Shown here: positions 24,435 to 34,404 of the stretch, piece after piece
How the letters are laid out: each line of letters starts with the position of its first letter
How positions within the stretch are numbered: the stretch's first letter is position 1
Source: Zeugodacus cucurbitae
Lineage: Eukaryota > Arthropoda > Insecta > Diptera > Tephritidae
Reading direction: 5' to 3'
Length of the DNA: 64,000 nt
Assembly (NCBI RefSeq): GCF_028554725.1
Contig: NC_071671.1
Coordinates: 17,111,501 to 17,175,500 of the forward strand
The notes under the pieces: model-generated
Told to the model about the DNA's origin: nothing
What the model saw: the letters and a program-made list of their open reading frames with translations, nothing else
Databases searched by the model: none
Translations under genes and position numbers: made by a program

Positions 24435-24851
24435 CTAAGGCCATGAAATGAGCGGAAAAGCGACGAGCGGCAGTGTTGTGAGTGACTGAGCGACGATTTT
24501 GAGCGTCATGTGGCCATTTAATGAGCGTCATTTCTAAGCGGTTCATTGTTAAAGTGTTGTTGTCAAGGGCAGTCCGCTAAATATTTTAAAGAGAAAATCG
24601 CATTCATATTTGTAAATTTGTAGTTTCATATTTTATGAAAGAAAAATAAATTGGTGTTCATCCTAAAAGCGATGGACTAAAAATTAGAACAAGTTCCATT
24701 TCCGATAAGCGTCGCTCTGTCGCTCAAAAATGACGCTCACATGCCGCTCATTGTGTGGTCACTTCAATAGCATTTCATATGTTTTAATCGTAAACGGCTC
24801 TCCGTTCTGCCGCTAACCGCTTTGCCGCTCATTGGGTGGCCGTGGCCTAAG
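24435..24851. mobile_element. MITE with about 45-bp imperfect terminal inverted repeats
   Basis: The left end CTAAGGCCATGAAATGAGCG and the right end, read inverted, CTTAGGCCACGGCCACCCAA followed by TGAGCGGCAAAGCG, match imperfectly over about 45 bases, and GAGCGGCA-like motifs recur inside. No coding sequence. I could not find a convincing target duplication, so superfamily is open. Confidence 0.55.
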
Positions 24852-25448
24852 AGTTCGCGAATTCTCTATTTTGTGATGTTCCTTGTGATGTTTGGAATTG
24901 TCATGCAACTTGAACTGACTGTCAAGGTACTGCATTGGTTTGATAATTTCATCTGAAAGTGGGCATTAGGTGCTAGATATATATTATTTATTAGTTCCCG
25001 AACAAATTTCAATTCGAACTATCGCCGGAAAATGTTATGAAATGTGTAATTAATAATAAAACAATAAAAAAGCGAAAATTTCTGGAATTTTCACTAAAAA
25101 ATATTTTGGAGTAGAGTTCCCACATATTAAAGAAGCACAACTGAGTAAGGTGTTGCAGAAGTGTAAGAAAAGAAAGGCGCCTAAGAAAACCTTATGGAAT
25201 GTACTTGATAGAAATTTAGATTGATTTTTTTTACGTGATTGCCACATGTTGAAAAATGGATATGAGCCAAATATGATATGATTAAATTGGAAAGAAAATT
25301 AAGTGTTGAAATATATTTAGACTTAAAAACATATCTGGAAAGGGTTGCCACTTATTTTAAACAGTAAAAATTAGCAAAATAGTACACTATTCGTGATATA
25401 TGTGCGGTGATTGAGAAAACTTGCGGAAGTGGTGCAATTAAGGCCATG
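24852..25448. other. Intergenic, no gene recognised
   Basis: AT-rich spacer; nothing recognised. Confidence 0.4.
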
Positions 25449-25530
25449 TTTAACCCTAGAAAGATAACGTTATTTTTTACCCCTGGAAAGATAACGATAC
25501 GTCATAATGACGTATCTCCTTTTAATGGAT
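25449..25530 (+). mobile_element. piggyBac-like terminus at a TTAA site
   Basis: The sequence TTAACCCTAGAAAGATAACG at 25449-25468 matches the TTAA target followed by the CCCTAGAAAGATA inverted-repeat start of piggyBac-type elements. A second related motif, CCCCTGGAAAGATAACG, lies 29 bases on, followed by a GATACGTCATAATGACGTATC palindrome. I did not find the matching opposite end (TATCTTTCTAGGGTTAA) nearby, so this is a solo or truncated end. No transposase is present. Confidence 0.65.
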
Positions 25531-26568
25531 TTTGAGCTTCCTAAAAATATAAAAACTGTTTGTTTTTTAACTGAGATCACCACAAAATAAACATGTCAAA
25601 ATATTTGCATAAAAAAGCATTTAGAAACTCAAGTAAAACTAACAAAAAACAAAAGCTCAAAAGCAACACGCAGCAGAAGCAGCCATACCAACCGTAGTCA
25701 AAATGTGACAAGTGCGCCACTGACACGCGCCTGACAGACATGACAAGACATTAATACACTTACAAGTTGCATAAGCAAAATGTCACGCATACGTAGTGGA
25801 GCACCGCACTTCCTGCGCGCTGCACATTTGTGGTTTGCGGTGCAAACATAACAAGGAACCGTTGAAGAAATTATATTTTTTTTCATTTATTATATAATAT
25901 ACTGTTTTTACGCAAATTATTTGTTGTTGTCGTTTGTTGTTATTACACATGTAGGGTGTTTGTATTATCCATTAAGACAACAGCAGCCAGCGCTTGTGCA
26001 TACTAATAACAGCTTCATATGGGGCGAATGAGCAAAAACAGAGAAATTTACAAAGCAGCGTACAAATAAAGGTATTAACATGGATAAAATATGATGGAAA
26101 ATCGTAGCACCAGATATTATGCACATAAATAAAGGGAGTAGGAAGTGGTGTTGGGTGAGAAATGGTGCCACCTCGCTAAAATTAGTATGTGCTATATGGA
26201 AATTCATGCATTCGGTGTTCTAGCGAAAACAAAAAAAACAGTATTAAAAGAATTTAAATAAAATAAATAAAAGAGAGCGCGGTATACATGTAAAATACCT
26301 AAACAATCTTTGTTAAGCTACTAGAAGTTGACCTGTTCGATGTCATGGTTATCAATGCGAATATGAAAAGTATTATATCTTACAAAATTTAAAAAATATC
26401 AAATGATGGATACAGAGAGGATCATAGAAAGAAGGAAACTGTTAAAATGGGACTTTTTATGTATTCTCCCCTTAACGATATTCATGTCGGTGAGTACGTA
26501 AACCATTGTGGAGGCATTTAGACCGCAATGGAATGCCGTTATGGGCATATTGATTACATTTTGAAGTG
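25531..26568. other. Intergenic, no gene recognised
   Basis: Host-like AT-rich sequence with GTTGTTGT repeats near 25921-25940. Frames up to 80 codons (25965-26207 minus) lack domains. Confidence 0.4.
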
Positions 26569-27644
26569 TTAGATATAGGGTTATATATACCAAAGTGATA
26601 AGGGTGAAGAGTGGAGTTCAAATCCGGATGTCTGTCTGTGCAAGCTGTAACTTGAGTAAAAATTAAGATATTTTGATGAAACTTGGCACACTTATTTCTT
26701 GGCACCATAGGAAGGTTGCTTTCGAAGATAGGCAAAATCGGATGCCATGCCGACAAAATGGCGAACACCGAAAACACATAAAGTGCTATAACTAAGTCAC
26801 AAATAAAGCTTTGGAAATAAAATTTGTTACAAAGGAGCGCACTAGGAAGGGCCATATTTGGATGTAATTTTTTTTGGGAAGTGGGCGTGGCCCCGCCCCC
26901 AAATAGGTTTTTTGTACATATCTCGCAAACCAATAGAGCTATGTAAACCAAACTTTCTGCAGTCGTTTGTTTAGCCACTTCTTAATACAGTCCAAAAATG
27001 AAATAAATCAGATAATAACCACGTCCACCTCCCATACAAAGGTTAGGTTGAAAATTACAAAAAGTGCGTTAGCTCACTAAAGAAAAACGTCAGAAACCCT
27101 AAATTTCACATAAGAAATGGCAGATGGAAGCTGCACTCAGATTTTTTTTTTCAAAATGGAAAATGGGCGTGGCGTCGCCCACTTATGGGTCAAAAATCTA
27201 TCTCAGGAACTACTAGACCGATTTCAATGAAAATTGGCTTGTAATAGTTTCCTTACATCCAAATGATATGTTGTGAAGATTGGCCAAATCGCTTCACAAC
27301 CACGCCTACTTCCTATATACTACTTTACAATATATAAAGTAAGCAGTAGTGAAGATATCGGTGCAGAACTTTGCACAAATACCACGTTTAGAGTGAAAGA
27401 GTCTCATTCTAAAAATCGCCCAAAATCGGACCATAGGTTGTCAAGGCCCCATATATCGAACATGAGGACCTCGGTGCTTCTAACCTAATATTAGGGTTTC
27501 CAAATTTCAATGGACTTTATACAATATATATGATAAATATGTGGGGCAAATTGTGTATTATATAATATTAATAAAGTTAAATAAATAAATTGCGAGAGTA
27601 TAAAATGTTCGATTAGACCCGATCTTAGCCCTTCCTTACTTGTT
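26569..27644 (-). repeat. Family A copy 4
   Basis: Same orientation as copy 3. The outer CTCTCGC end is missing, so the copy begins inside the element at a GTTAGATATAGGGTTATATA block. It continues through GTGGGCGTGGCCCCGCCC and GGCGTGGCGTCGCCCACTTA and ends TTAGCCCTTCCTTACTTGTT. The tetranucleotide tract has shrunk to a few units near 26629. It is non-coding. Confidence 0.75.
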
Positions 27645-28320
27645 ATTTATATATTTATTATAATATGTCATTTTTAAGTGAAGAACAAAATGCTACTTAT
27701 ACGCCATGTTGCACCAATGCAATCTTTCAATGCTTTTTAAATTTTTTTTCTCTGGTTTTATTATTTCTTTCTTTATCTTTTATGTGTTACTAGCAGACCC
27801 GGCCGCACGTTTTCGTGGCTAAAATATACATACATTAAATTAAGTTGGTCCAATCTTGGCTTCGGCGACGATATTGATTACTCGAGGTTGATTTATGTTA
27901 CGCAGCATGATGACAACTCACACTACTTTTATTTGCCAAGTGAGTGGTGATAGTACAGACAATTTTAAATAGTTTGGGATAATTGACTACGTCATCCTGG
28001 TTTGTAGCTGTGTCAACTCTCTTGGACCGAAATTCTAAATTGTCGCATTAAGATCATCGATATTTTTTTTTTACCACCAATATAGGTCATTCAATTAGTC
28101 ATTTATGGTTCTCATATTGAGGTTTCATGTCAGCAAAACTTCTCTTTCGAGTCAATGAAGTGACAGAAATCTGTTGGAAATGCTGTTAATCCATCAAGGT
28201 GTCAACTGACAACTGCTTCTACAATCGCAGTATGATATTGTTGGAAAAACACTCATATGTTTGTTGTTAATTGGCGATTCTTTATGTATCGCCACAAATT
28301 AAATGATTTTAGGCATACGA

Positions 28321-28647
28321 TTAGACAGTTGATCCAGGAATAATTGGAAGAGTCTGGCATAAATCACCTGCTAACAGAATCCTGGCTCCACCAAAAACGT
28401 TCGTCGACAATCTCTTGATCTCTTTTAAAGTCCTGTGCAGTACCTCCAGCGACTTCTTGAATATTTGGAAAATCTTCGTTATAGCGTTATTTTTGGCGAT
28501 TTTGCCGACTGGTGTTTCGTTCATTTGCAATTGAGGAGTAATTTTAAGGCCGAATGTGCCGTTTGTTTGCCTACTAACAGGTGCCAAGTTACCCCTATTC
28601 CCGTTAACCTTAGTGGTGAAAATGAGTGAAATTGGTTCTGGAATCAC
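28321..28647 (-). pseudogene. Helitron PIF1-like helicase fragment
   Basis: The minus strand encodes FKKSLEVLHRTLKEIKR and FGGARILLAGDLCQTLPIIP (residues about 63-105 of a 108-codon frame). This is the helicase motif II/III region of Helitron PIF1-family helicases; intact proteins have GGALILLAGDFRQTLPVIP there. Upstream residues do not match the Walker A region, and the sequence ends abruptly at ISG-like text. It lies inside the Helitron at 27.8-29.6 kb in the same strand sense, so it is what is left of that element's own gene or of a parent. Confidence 0.75.
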
Positions 28648-28649
28648 AT

Positions 28650-28803
28650 CAGCCCTTATATACTATATATTATGATTTTCTATGGTACTTTATGCCGAAT
28701 ATATAGACCAAATTGTGTGTTATCTTAATAAAATTACATCAATAAATTGCGAGAGTATAAAATGTTCGGTTGGACCCGAACTTAGCCTTTCCTTATTTGT
28801 TAC
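28650..28803 (-). repeat. Family A terminal fragment inside the Helitron
   Basis: About 150 bases matching the family A end: ATAAATTGCGAGAGTATAAA, ATGTTCGGTTGGACCCGAAC, CTTAGCCTTTCCTTATTTGT. It abuts the helicase fragment. It may be a later truncated insertion or sequence acquired by the Helitron. Confidence 0.65.
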
Positions 28804-29739
28804 AAATTGTTTTGGGCAAAATATTATTTTTTTGTTTTCTCTTTTTATATTTTTCTTGTCAACTCGAATAAAATTCTCTTATTATTATCTTCCTCGCAAT
28901 TTTTCCATATTTAGTCACTTTCTAATCTTTTTCTGGCTTTCCACGAATATTTCAAGACTAAAATTAGCCAGATCGGTTTGGCCGTTCTCGTTCCCTAGTG
29001 ACGCCTACATCTCTACAACGCTTAGTTAGCCGCCGAGCGGATATTTTTCAAAATTGTGATATCGTTTGAATGGAATGTCAGAATCTAATAATTCAAAAAG
29101 TTATATAAAGGTTTTGAAGCGATCTTAAATAATAAATCATTTATTTCGATAAGGATTAATACTAAGGTAAAAATAAAGAGCCTTTTCAAGTAGTGGTATT
29201 TTAATGAATTTTTGTTTTTATAAAATCGCTTTTTGTGACAAAACTATAATAGTTAGAGATATGATATCGCGACGTTTTTTGTAGATAATGATAAGTTCTA
29301 CAAAATTGTAGTACATCTCTTTGTTATATCTTCAATCGTTTTCGCAGCATTCGCGATTAAAGAAAGTTTTTTGGTATTTTTTTTACATTATCGGAGTTTT
29401 GGTAAGGAACCCTATTTTTTTTTTTTAAACTAAATATAGCCTATGTCACTCAGGGATAGTATAGCTTTCCAACGGTGAAAGAATTTGTCAAATCGGTACA
29501 GTAGTTTCGGAGCCTATTCGAAACAAACAAACAAAAAAAAACAAACATTTCCTCTGTATAATATTAGTATAGATATTCCTTTAATTGAAGACCTTAATCC
29601 ACTACCTCAATCGAGAAATGTAACAAAATCAATGTATTTAGAAATCTCCAAAATTAATAAATTTATTTTCGTTTGTTCAAAGACTTTTTCGTATTAGCTT
29701 GAAGAGATTTAAATATTACATACATACACTACAAAAAAA

Positions 29740-31317
29740 TCAAAGACCGGAGCATCCACATGTAGAGACCAAGATGGTAATCTGGTAACCGATGTCCAGG
29801 GCATACTGGGATTATGGAGGGAACACTTCTCCGACCTGCTGAATGGCAGTGAAAGTACAACACCAGGAGATGGCGAACCCGATTCCTCAATCGATGACGA
29901 TGGAATAGATATTCCATTACCCGACCATGAAGAAATTTGAATAGCACCTGAAGAACAACAAAGCGGCAGGGTCCGATAGGTTACCGGCTGAGCTATTGAA
30001 ATACGGCGGCGAAGAACTGATAAGGTGCATGCATCAGCTTCTTTGCAAAATATGGTCGGAAGAAAGCATGCCTGACTGGGATCTTAGTGTGCTCTGCCCA
30101 ATCCATAAAAAGGGAGATCCCACAAACTGTGCCAATTACCGTGGGATAAGCCTCCTAAATATCGGCTATAAGGTTCTATCGAGCGTACTGTGTGAAAGAC
30201 TTAAGCCCACCGTCAACAAACTGATTGGACCTTATCAGTTTGGCTTTAGACCTGGAAAATCCACCATGGACCAGATATTCACCATGCACCAAATCTTGGA
30301 GAAGACCCGTGAAAAGAGGATCGACACACACCACATTTTTGTCTATTTTAAAGCTGCTTTCGACAGCACGAAAAGGAGCTGCCTTTACGCCGTGATGTCT
30401 GAATTTGGTATCCCCGCAAAACTAATACGTCTATGTAAGCTGACGTTGAGCAACACCAAAAGCTCCGTCATGATTGGGAAGGACTTCTCCGAGCCGTTCG
30501 ATACCAAACGAGGTTTCAGACAGGGTGACTCACTATCGTGCGACTTCTTCCATGTATTGCTGGAAAAAATACTACGAGCTGCAGAGCTAAATAGAGAAGG
30601 TACATTCTTCTATAAGAGTGTACAGCTGCAGGCGTACGCCGATAATATTGATATCATCGGAAGCAACAATTGCGCCGTTTGTTCTGCTTTTTCCCGCATG
30701 GATAAGGAGGCGAAGCGAATGGGTCTGGAGGTGAATGAGGACAAGACGAAATATCTCCTGTCATCAAGCAAACAGTCGGCGCACTCGCGTCTTGGCTCCA
30801 ACGTCACTGTTGACAGTCATAACTTCGAAGTCGTAGATAATTTCGTATACCTGGGAACCAGTATCAACAACACCAACAATATCAGCCTCGAAATCCAGCG
30901 CAGAATCACTCTTGCCAACAGGTGCTACTTTGGACTGAGTAGGCAATTGAACAGTAAAGTCCTCTCTAGACGAGCCAAAATCAAACTCTACAAGTCACTT
31001 ATCATTCCCGTCCTGATTTATGGTGCAGAAGCTTGGACGATGTCAACATCAGATGAGACGACACTAGGAGTTTTCGAGAGGAAAATTTTGCGCAAGATTT
31101 ATGGTCCTCAGAACATTGGCAACGGCGAATACCGCAGACGATGGAACGATGAGCTGTACGAGTTAAACGACGACATTGACATAGTTCAGCGAATAAAAAA
31201 CAGCGGCTACGCTGGCTAGGTCATGTTGTCCGAATGGACGAAAACACTCCAGCCCTGAAAGTGTTCGATGCAGTACCTGCCGGAGGAAGCCGAGGAAGGG
31301 GAAGGCTTCCACTCCGG
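29740..31317 (+). pseudogene. RTE-type LINE copy 2 with mutated catalytic residues
   Basis: Starts in the linker before the RT (DQDGNLVTDVQGILGLWREH, then SDLLNG), hits a stop at about 29938, shifts frame, and is then open from 29996 to 31219 (407 codons). Recognisable are PIHKKGDPTNCANYRGISLL, GPYQFGFRPGKSTMDQIFT, RGFRQGDSLSCDFF and the thumb region. Motif A reads FVYFKAAFD where a catalytic Asp is expected (FVDFKAAFD), and motif C reads YADN (30635-30646) instead of YADD. Both changes would abolish activity. A frameshift near 31190 and truncation at about 31317, where a family A end begins, complete the damage. Confidence 0.85.
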
Positions 31318-31410
31318 TTATTATTCTCATAATAAAACTACATAAATGTATGGCGAAAGTATAAAATTTTCGGTTACCCCCGAACTTAGCATCTCCTTAC
31401 TTGTTTAATA
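31318..31410 (-). repeat. Family A terminal fragment
   Basis: GGCGAAAGTATAAAATTTTC, then GGTTACCCCCGAACTTAGC and CTCCTTACTTGTT: the last 90 bases of family A, joined directly to the truncated 3' side of RTE copy 2. Confidence 0.65.
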
Positions 31411-31607
31411 TATGGTTTTGTCAATATCAGAAACTATTTTCCCGCCTTTGATTTTGGAGGAGACATGTAGAACAAAATGTCTACCACTTACTTCCTTTTG
31501 CTTAAGATATTAAAATGGACAGATTGCGATCATATGACACTTTAAGCATAAACAATTTAATTTATGTGATACATTTTAATATGGAATTAATAAAATGTGC
31601 GAAACAA

Positions 31608-32215
31608 ACAGATAGGTACTTATCGGTGTGGCTTTAGACCTGGAAAATCTACAACTGACCACATCTTCACTATGCACCAAATCTTGAAGAAGACCCGTGA
31701 AAAGAGAATCGACACACACCATCCGAAAAGGGCTTGCCTTTATGCCGCTATGTCTGAATTTGATATCCCTGCAAAATTAATACGGCTGTGTAAGCTAACG
31801 TTGAGCAACACCAAAAGCTCCGTCAGTATCGGGAAGGACCTCTCCGAGCTTTTCGATACCAAACGAGGTTTCAGACAAGGTGACTCACTATCGTGCGACT
31901 TCTTCCATCTATTGCTGGAAAAAATAGTACGAGCTGCAGAGCTACATAGATAGTACAGCTGATGGCGTACGTCGATGATATCATTGGAAACAAAACCCGC
32001 GCCAAACAGTCAGCGCATTCGCGTCTTGGATCCCACGTCACTGTTGACAGTCATAACTTTGAAGTTGTAGATAATTTCGTACACCTGGGCACCACCATCA
32101 ACACCAATACACACAATTGAGAAGATTACCAATTGGCGCCAAAACGAGGAATAAATGGCGCGCTGTCGTGAACTCGGCTAAGCGGTCTCTACACCAGTCT
32201 AGAAGAAGACAATTT
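31608..32215 (+). pseudogene. RTE-type LINE copy 3, heavily deleted
   Basis: Encodes CGFRPGKSTTDHIFTMHQIL, then jumps over RT motif A (text passes from RIDTHH directly to PKRACLYAAM), continues with RGFRQGDSLSCDFFHLLL to a stop at about 31953. It then continues in pieces: a YVDD-like box near 31970, SAHSRLGSHVTVDS near 32015-32050 and YLGTTINTNT-like text near 32085-32110. It finishes with the C-terminal ITNWR motif and a 3' end near 32210. At least four internal deletions distinguish it from copies 1 and 2. Confidence 0.8.
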
Positions 32216-32576
32216 TTAAGGTTTTAACAAAAAACGGGGTTTACCCAGAACTCAACAGTTTGGAAAAAAACGGATGTAACAGATATTTACCAAACCGATA
32301 ACACAAAGGCCTTAGTATAGTCATAATATACTATATTCATAATTTAAAAAAAATCTCGGAATGGTTATTGCGGTTAAATATTTTTAAATAAATTTCTAAA
32401 TAAACATATACGCATTATGATTAATAATCATGATACGAATCATACATATAATAATTGTTATGAGCACGAATTTATATCTCTGGTATAAGTGAACTGTATT
32501 TATACTACAAGTTCATACAGGTAATTTCTGCAGTAAAGAGGAACATTAATTTTCTACATTTTGGTAAGTGGATACT

Positions 32577-32720
32577 AGCTTTGTTCACATAACGGTTGTT
32601 TGTAATTCAGAAAACTAAACGAATTAGATATATGGTTATATATATTAGGATGAGGGACGAGTTGAAATCCGAAAATGGTCGAAATCGGACCAAAGTGTCA
32701 TAACTAATGGTGGCACCATA
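32577..32720 (-). repeat. Family A fragment
   Basis: Contains TTTGTTCACATAACGGTTGT and TTAGATATATGGTTATATAT followed by CGAAATCGGACCAAAGTG, the subterminal blocks of family A. Both ends are lost. It lies directly before the Helitron Rep relic. Confidence 0.6.
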
Positions 32721-32774
32721 ATCCACAAAAAATCTTCGAGTTAGAGAGACTTCGAATCCAAGGGAATTGGGAAG

Positions 32775-33480
32775 AATAGTTATATAACCGCACAAGATGC
32801 GATGACATACGTTTGCGCCTATAGTCATCCAGATTTATATATATATATATTTGGCGTAGGAACCGCTTTAAGCGATTATAGCCGAGTCATCCAGATTTGC
32901 TCATCACAATTATATGCAATCCAACATGGAATGAAATTTAAGAATTTTTGATGTACTTTTAATCAAGCATCATGTTTTTGGAAAGACTCGCTGCTGGATG
33001 TATTCCATGAATGGTAATAGGATTGCCACATGCAACAAAACAAAATTACGGCAGATCAAATTGACCGAATCATCTTAGTAGAAATACCAGATACGGTCAT
33101 TGCTCTAAACTTATTCGACGTCGTTTACATAATTAGATGATGCATAATCCATGTGGCACTCTTGCACGATTCAGCGTGTATGTTTGATGGATGGCGGATT
33201 CATCGATCTGAAAGTACGAAACGTCGCTCTCAAATACCTTTAAAACACTAATTAATAACCCCATATAGCAACGGCAATCTTCGGAGTAGAGAATGTAGCC
33301 GCACCGCTCTATGAAATCAAGCTAAACTAAATTCAGGAACTAAATCTTCGTGATTATGTTGCACATTGGAAGCACATCAGACAGTTGGTTCCAGAGCAAA
33401 GCATTGGACTGTTTTTGATCAAAATACTGGTAAGACTATACATCTTTCACCCATTGTAGCAACCATTCGATCACAAAATA
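32775..33480 (+). pseudogene. Helitron Rep-domain relic, unit 1
   Basis: Plus-strand frames carry Helitron Rep text in order: QDAMTYV (32793-32813), SHPDLLITIICNPTWNEI (32886-32939), KHHVFGKTRCWMYSM (32966-33010), GLPHA from the HUH region (about 33020-33034), ADQIDRIILVEIPD (33053-33094), LFDVVYIIR, and FGVENVAAPLYEIK near 33280-33320. Intact Helitron proteins have FITFTCNPSWNEI, CWMYSIEWQKRGLPHAHIL and DQIDAIISAEIPDP here. Stops and short deletions break the frame and the second HUH histidine segment is lost. It lies on the 3' side of the Toll pseudogene, on the opposite strand. Confidence 0.8.
32837..32884 (-). mobile_element. 48-bp RTE-tail micro-insertion with 14-bp target duplication
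   Basis: Within the Helitron Rep relic the 14-mer AGTCATCCAGATTT occurs at 32823-32836 and again at 32885-32898. Between them lie an AT repeat and GGCGTAGGAACCGCTTTAAG, then CGATTATAGCCG, which I recognise as the extreme 3' end of RTE-like LINEs in reverse orientation. It is an unusually short 5'-truncated LINE insertion; removing it restores the Rep reading. Confidence 0.6.
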
Positions 33481-34324
33481 ATATTGCAGTCTGGAATTGT
33501 AGTAACTGAGTTAAAATTGAAATGGTCACAACTCTCTATATAAACCTATTAATAAGAGGACTTGCGATCCAGAAATTATAAAAATCAATGACAAGCCGTG
33601 AATTCCGAAACACCTTTCACCTTTAAAAAACTAATGAGTTCTATTCCATGTTCGACACATTTAGTAAGATAATTAAATAAATCTGAGAGCTCTACATCGG
33701 TCATAATATCCACTTCTGCGCTATAACTTCCAGCCATCAAAGATCTATTTTAATTTAAGTAGAAATACAAGAAACAAGCATAAACAACAGCTAAATTATA
33801 CGGGATTCATCAACTCTTATAATATCAGAACACAACTTTGTGCTTATGTACCCATGGCTCTAAATATCAGTAAATATCTGAGACGTCCTAATGAATGTAT
33901 TAAACTATAAATGTTATGAAATAACCTCACGTCCACAAGACTCGTATATTAAATCTCAATATCGTAAAATATAAATAGATCTTAAATTTTCTAAATCCCC
34001 ACATATTTACCTGATGATAATGTGCCCTTGTGCTAAAAACCCAATATACGGTTTTTCAAACTTCCGTTGGTCTTTATACTGTATATATCGCTCAATATGA
34101 ACATACTCAACAATTCCTTACTTATTTACTCAAATGTTTATTTAAATGCTATATATTTCTTCATAAAGTATACAATTGAGAGGATTTTGTTAGTAGTGGC
34201 CATATAAGTTTATAGTATGAGAGTTGAAAATAATAGACAAGTTTGATTAATTATTTATACTTTCTGTTTCACAAAAGAGGGGGAGGTATATTTCAAGCAT
34301 CTACACCACCATATATTTCGCCAA
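33481..34324. other. 3' flank of the unit 1 Toll copy, duplicated at unit 3
   Basis: About 650 bases (33620-34290) are closely similar to 58480-59220 downstream of the third Toll copy, for example GCATAAACAACAGCTAAATT and TACGGGATTCATCAA. This shows that the duplicated unit extends beyond the coding region. No gene was recognised within it. Confidence 0.6.
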
Positions 34325-34326
34325 TT

Positions 34327-34404
34327 AACTTGTCCCATAACATACATTCGTCCATTTACTTCTCAACTCAACTTGTCCCATAACATACATTCGTCCATTT
34401 ACTT
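34327..34404 (-). repeat. 35-bp tandem duplication at the 3' end of the Toll pseudogene
   Basis: The 35-base stretch covering codons for NGRMYVMGQVE-type text occurs twice, at 34327-34361 and 34370-34404, separated by 8 bases. It adds a second KWTNVCYGTS-like tail in another frame. The intact paralogues have a single copy. Confidence 0.8.

Larger units (their letters stand above)
27790..29573 (-). mobile_element. Helitron with canonical termini
   Basis: Read on the minus strand the 5' end is TCTATACTAATATTATACAG followed by a TTTGTTTGTTTG tract and GGCTCCGAAACTACTG, the typical insect Helitron 5' region. The 3' end is a GC-rich hairpin (CACGAAAACGTGCGGCCGGG) followed by CTAG. The flanks are A before the 5' end and T after the 3' end, the standard A/T insertion site. 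Inside are a fragment of helicase gene (28321-28647) and a piece of family A (28650-28803), so it is a non-autonomous, composite element. Confidence 0.85.
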
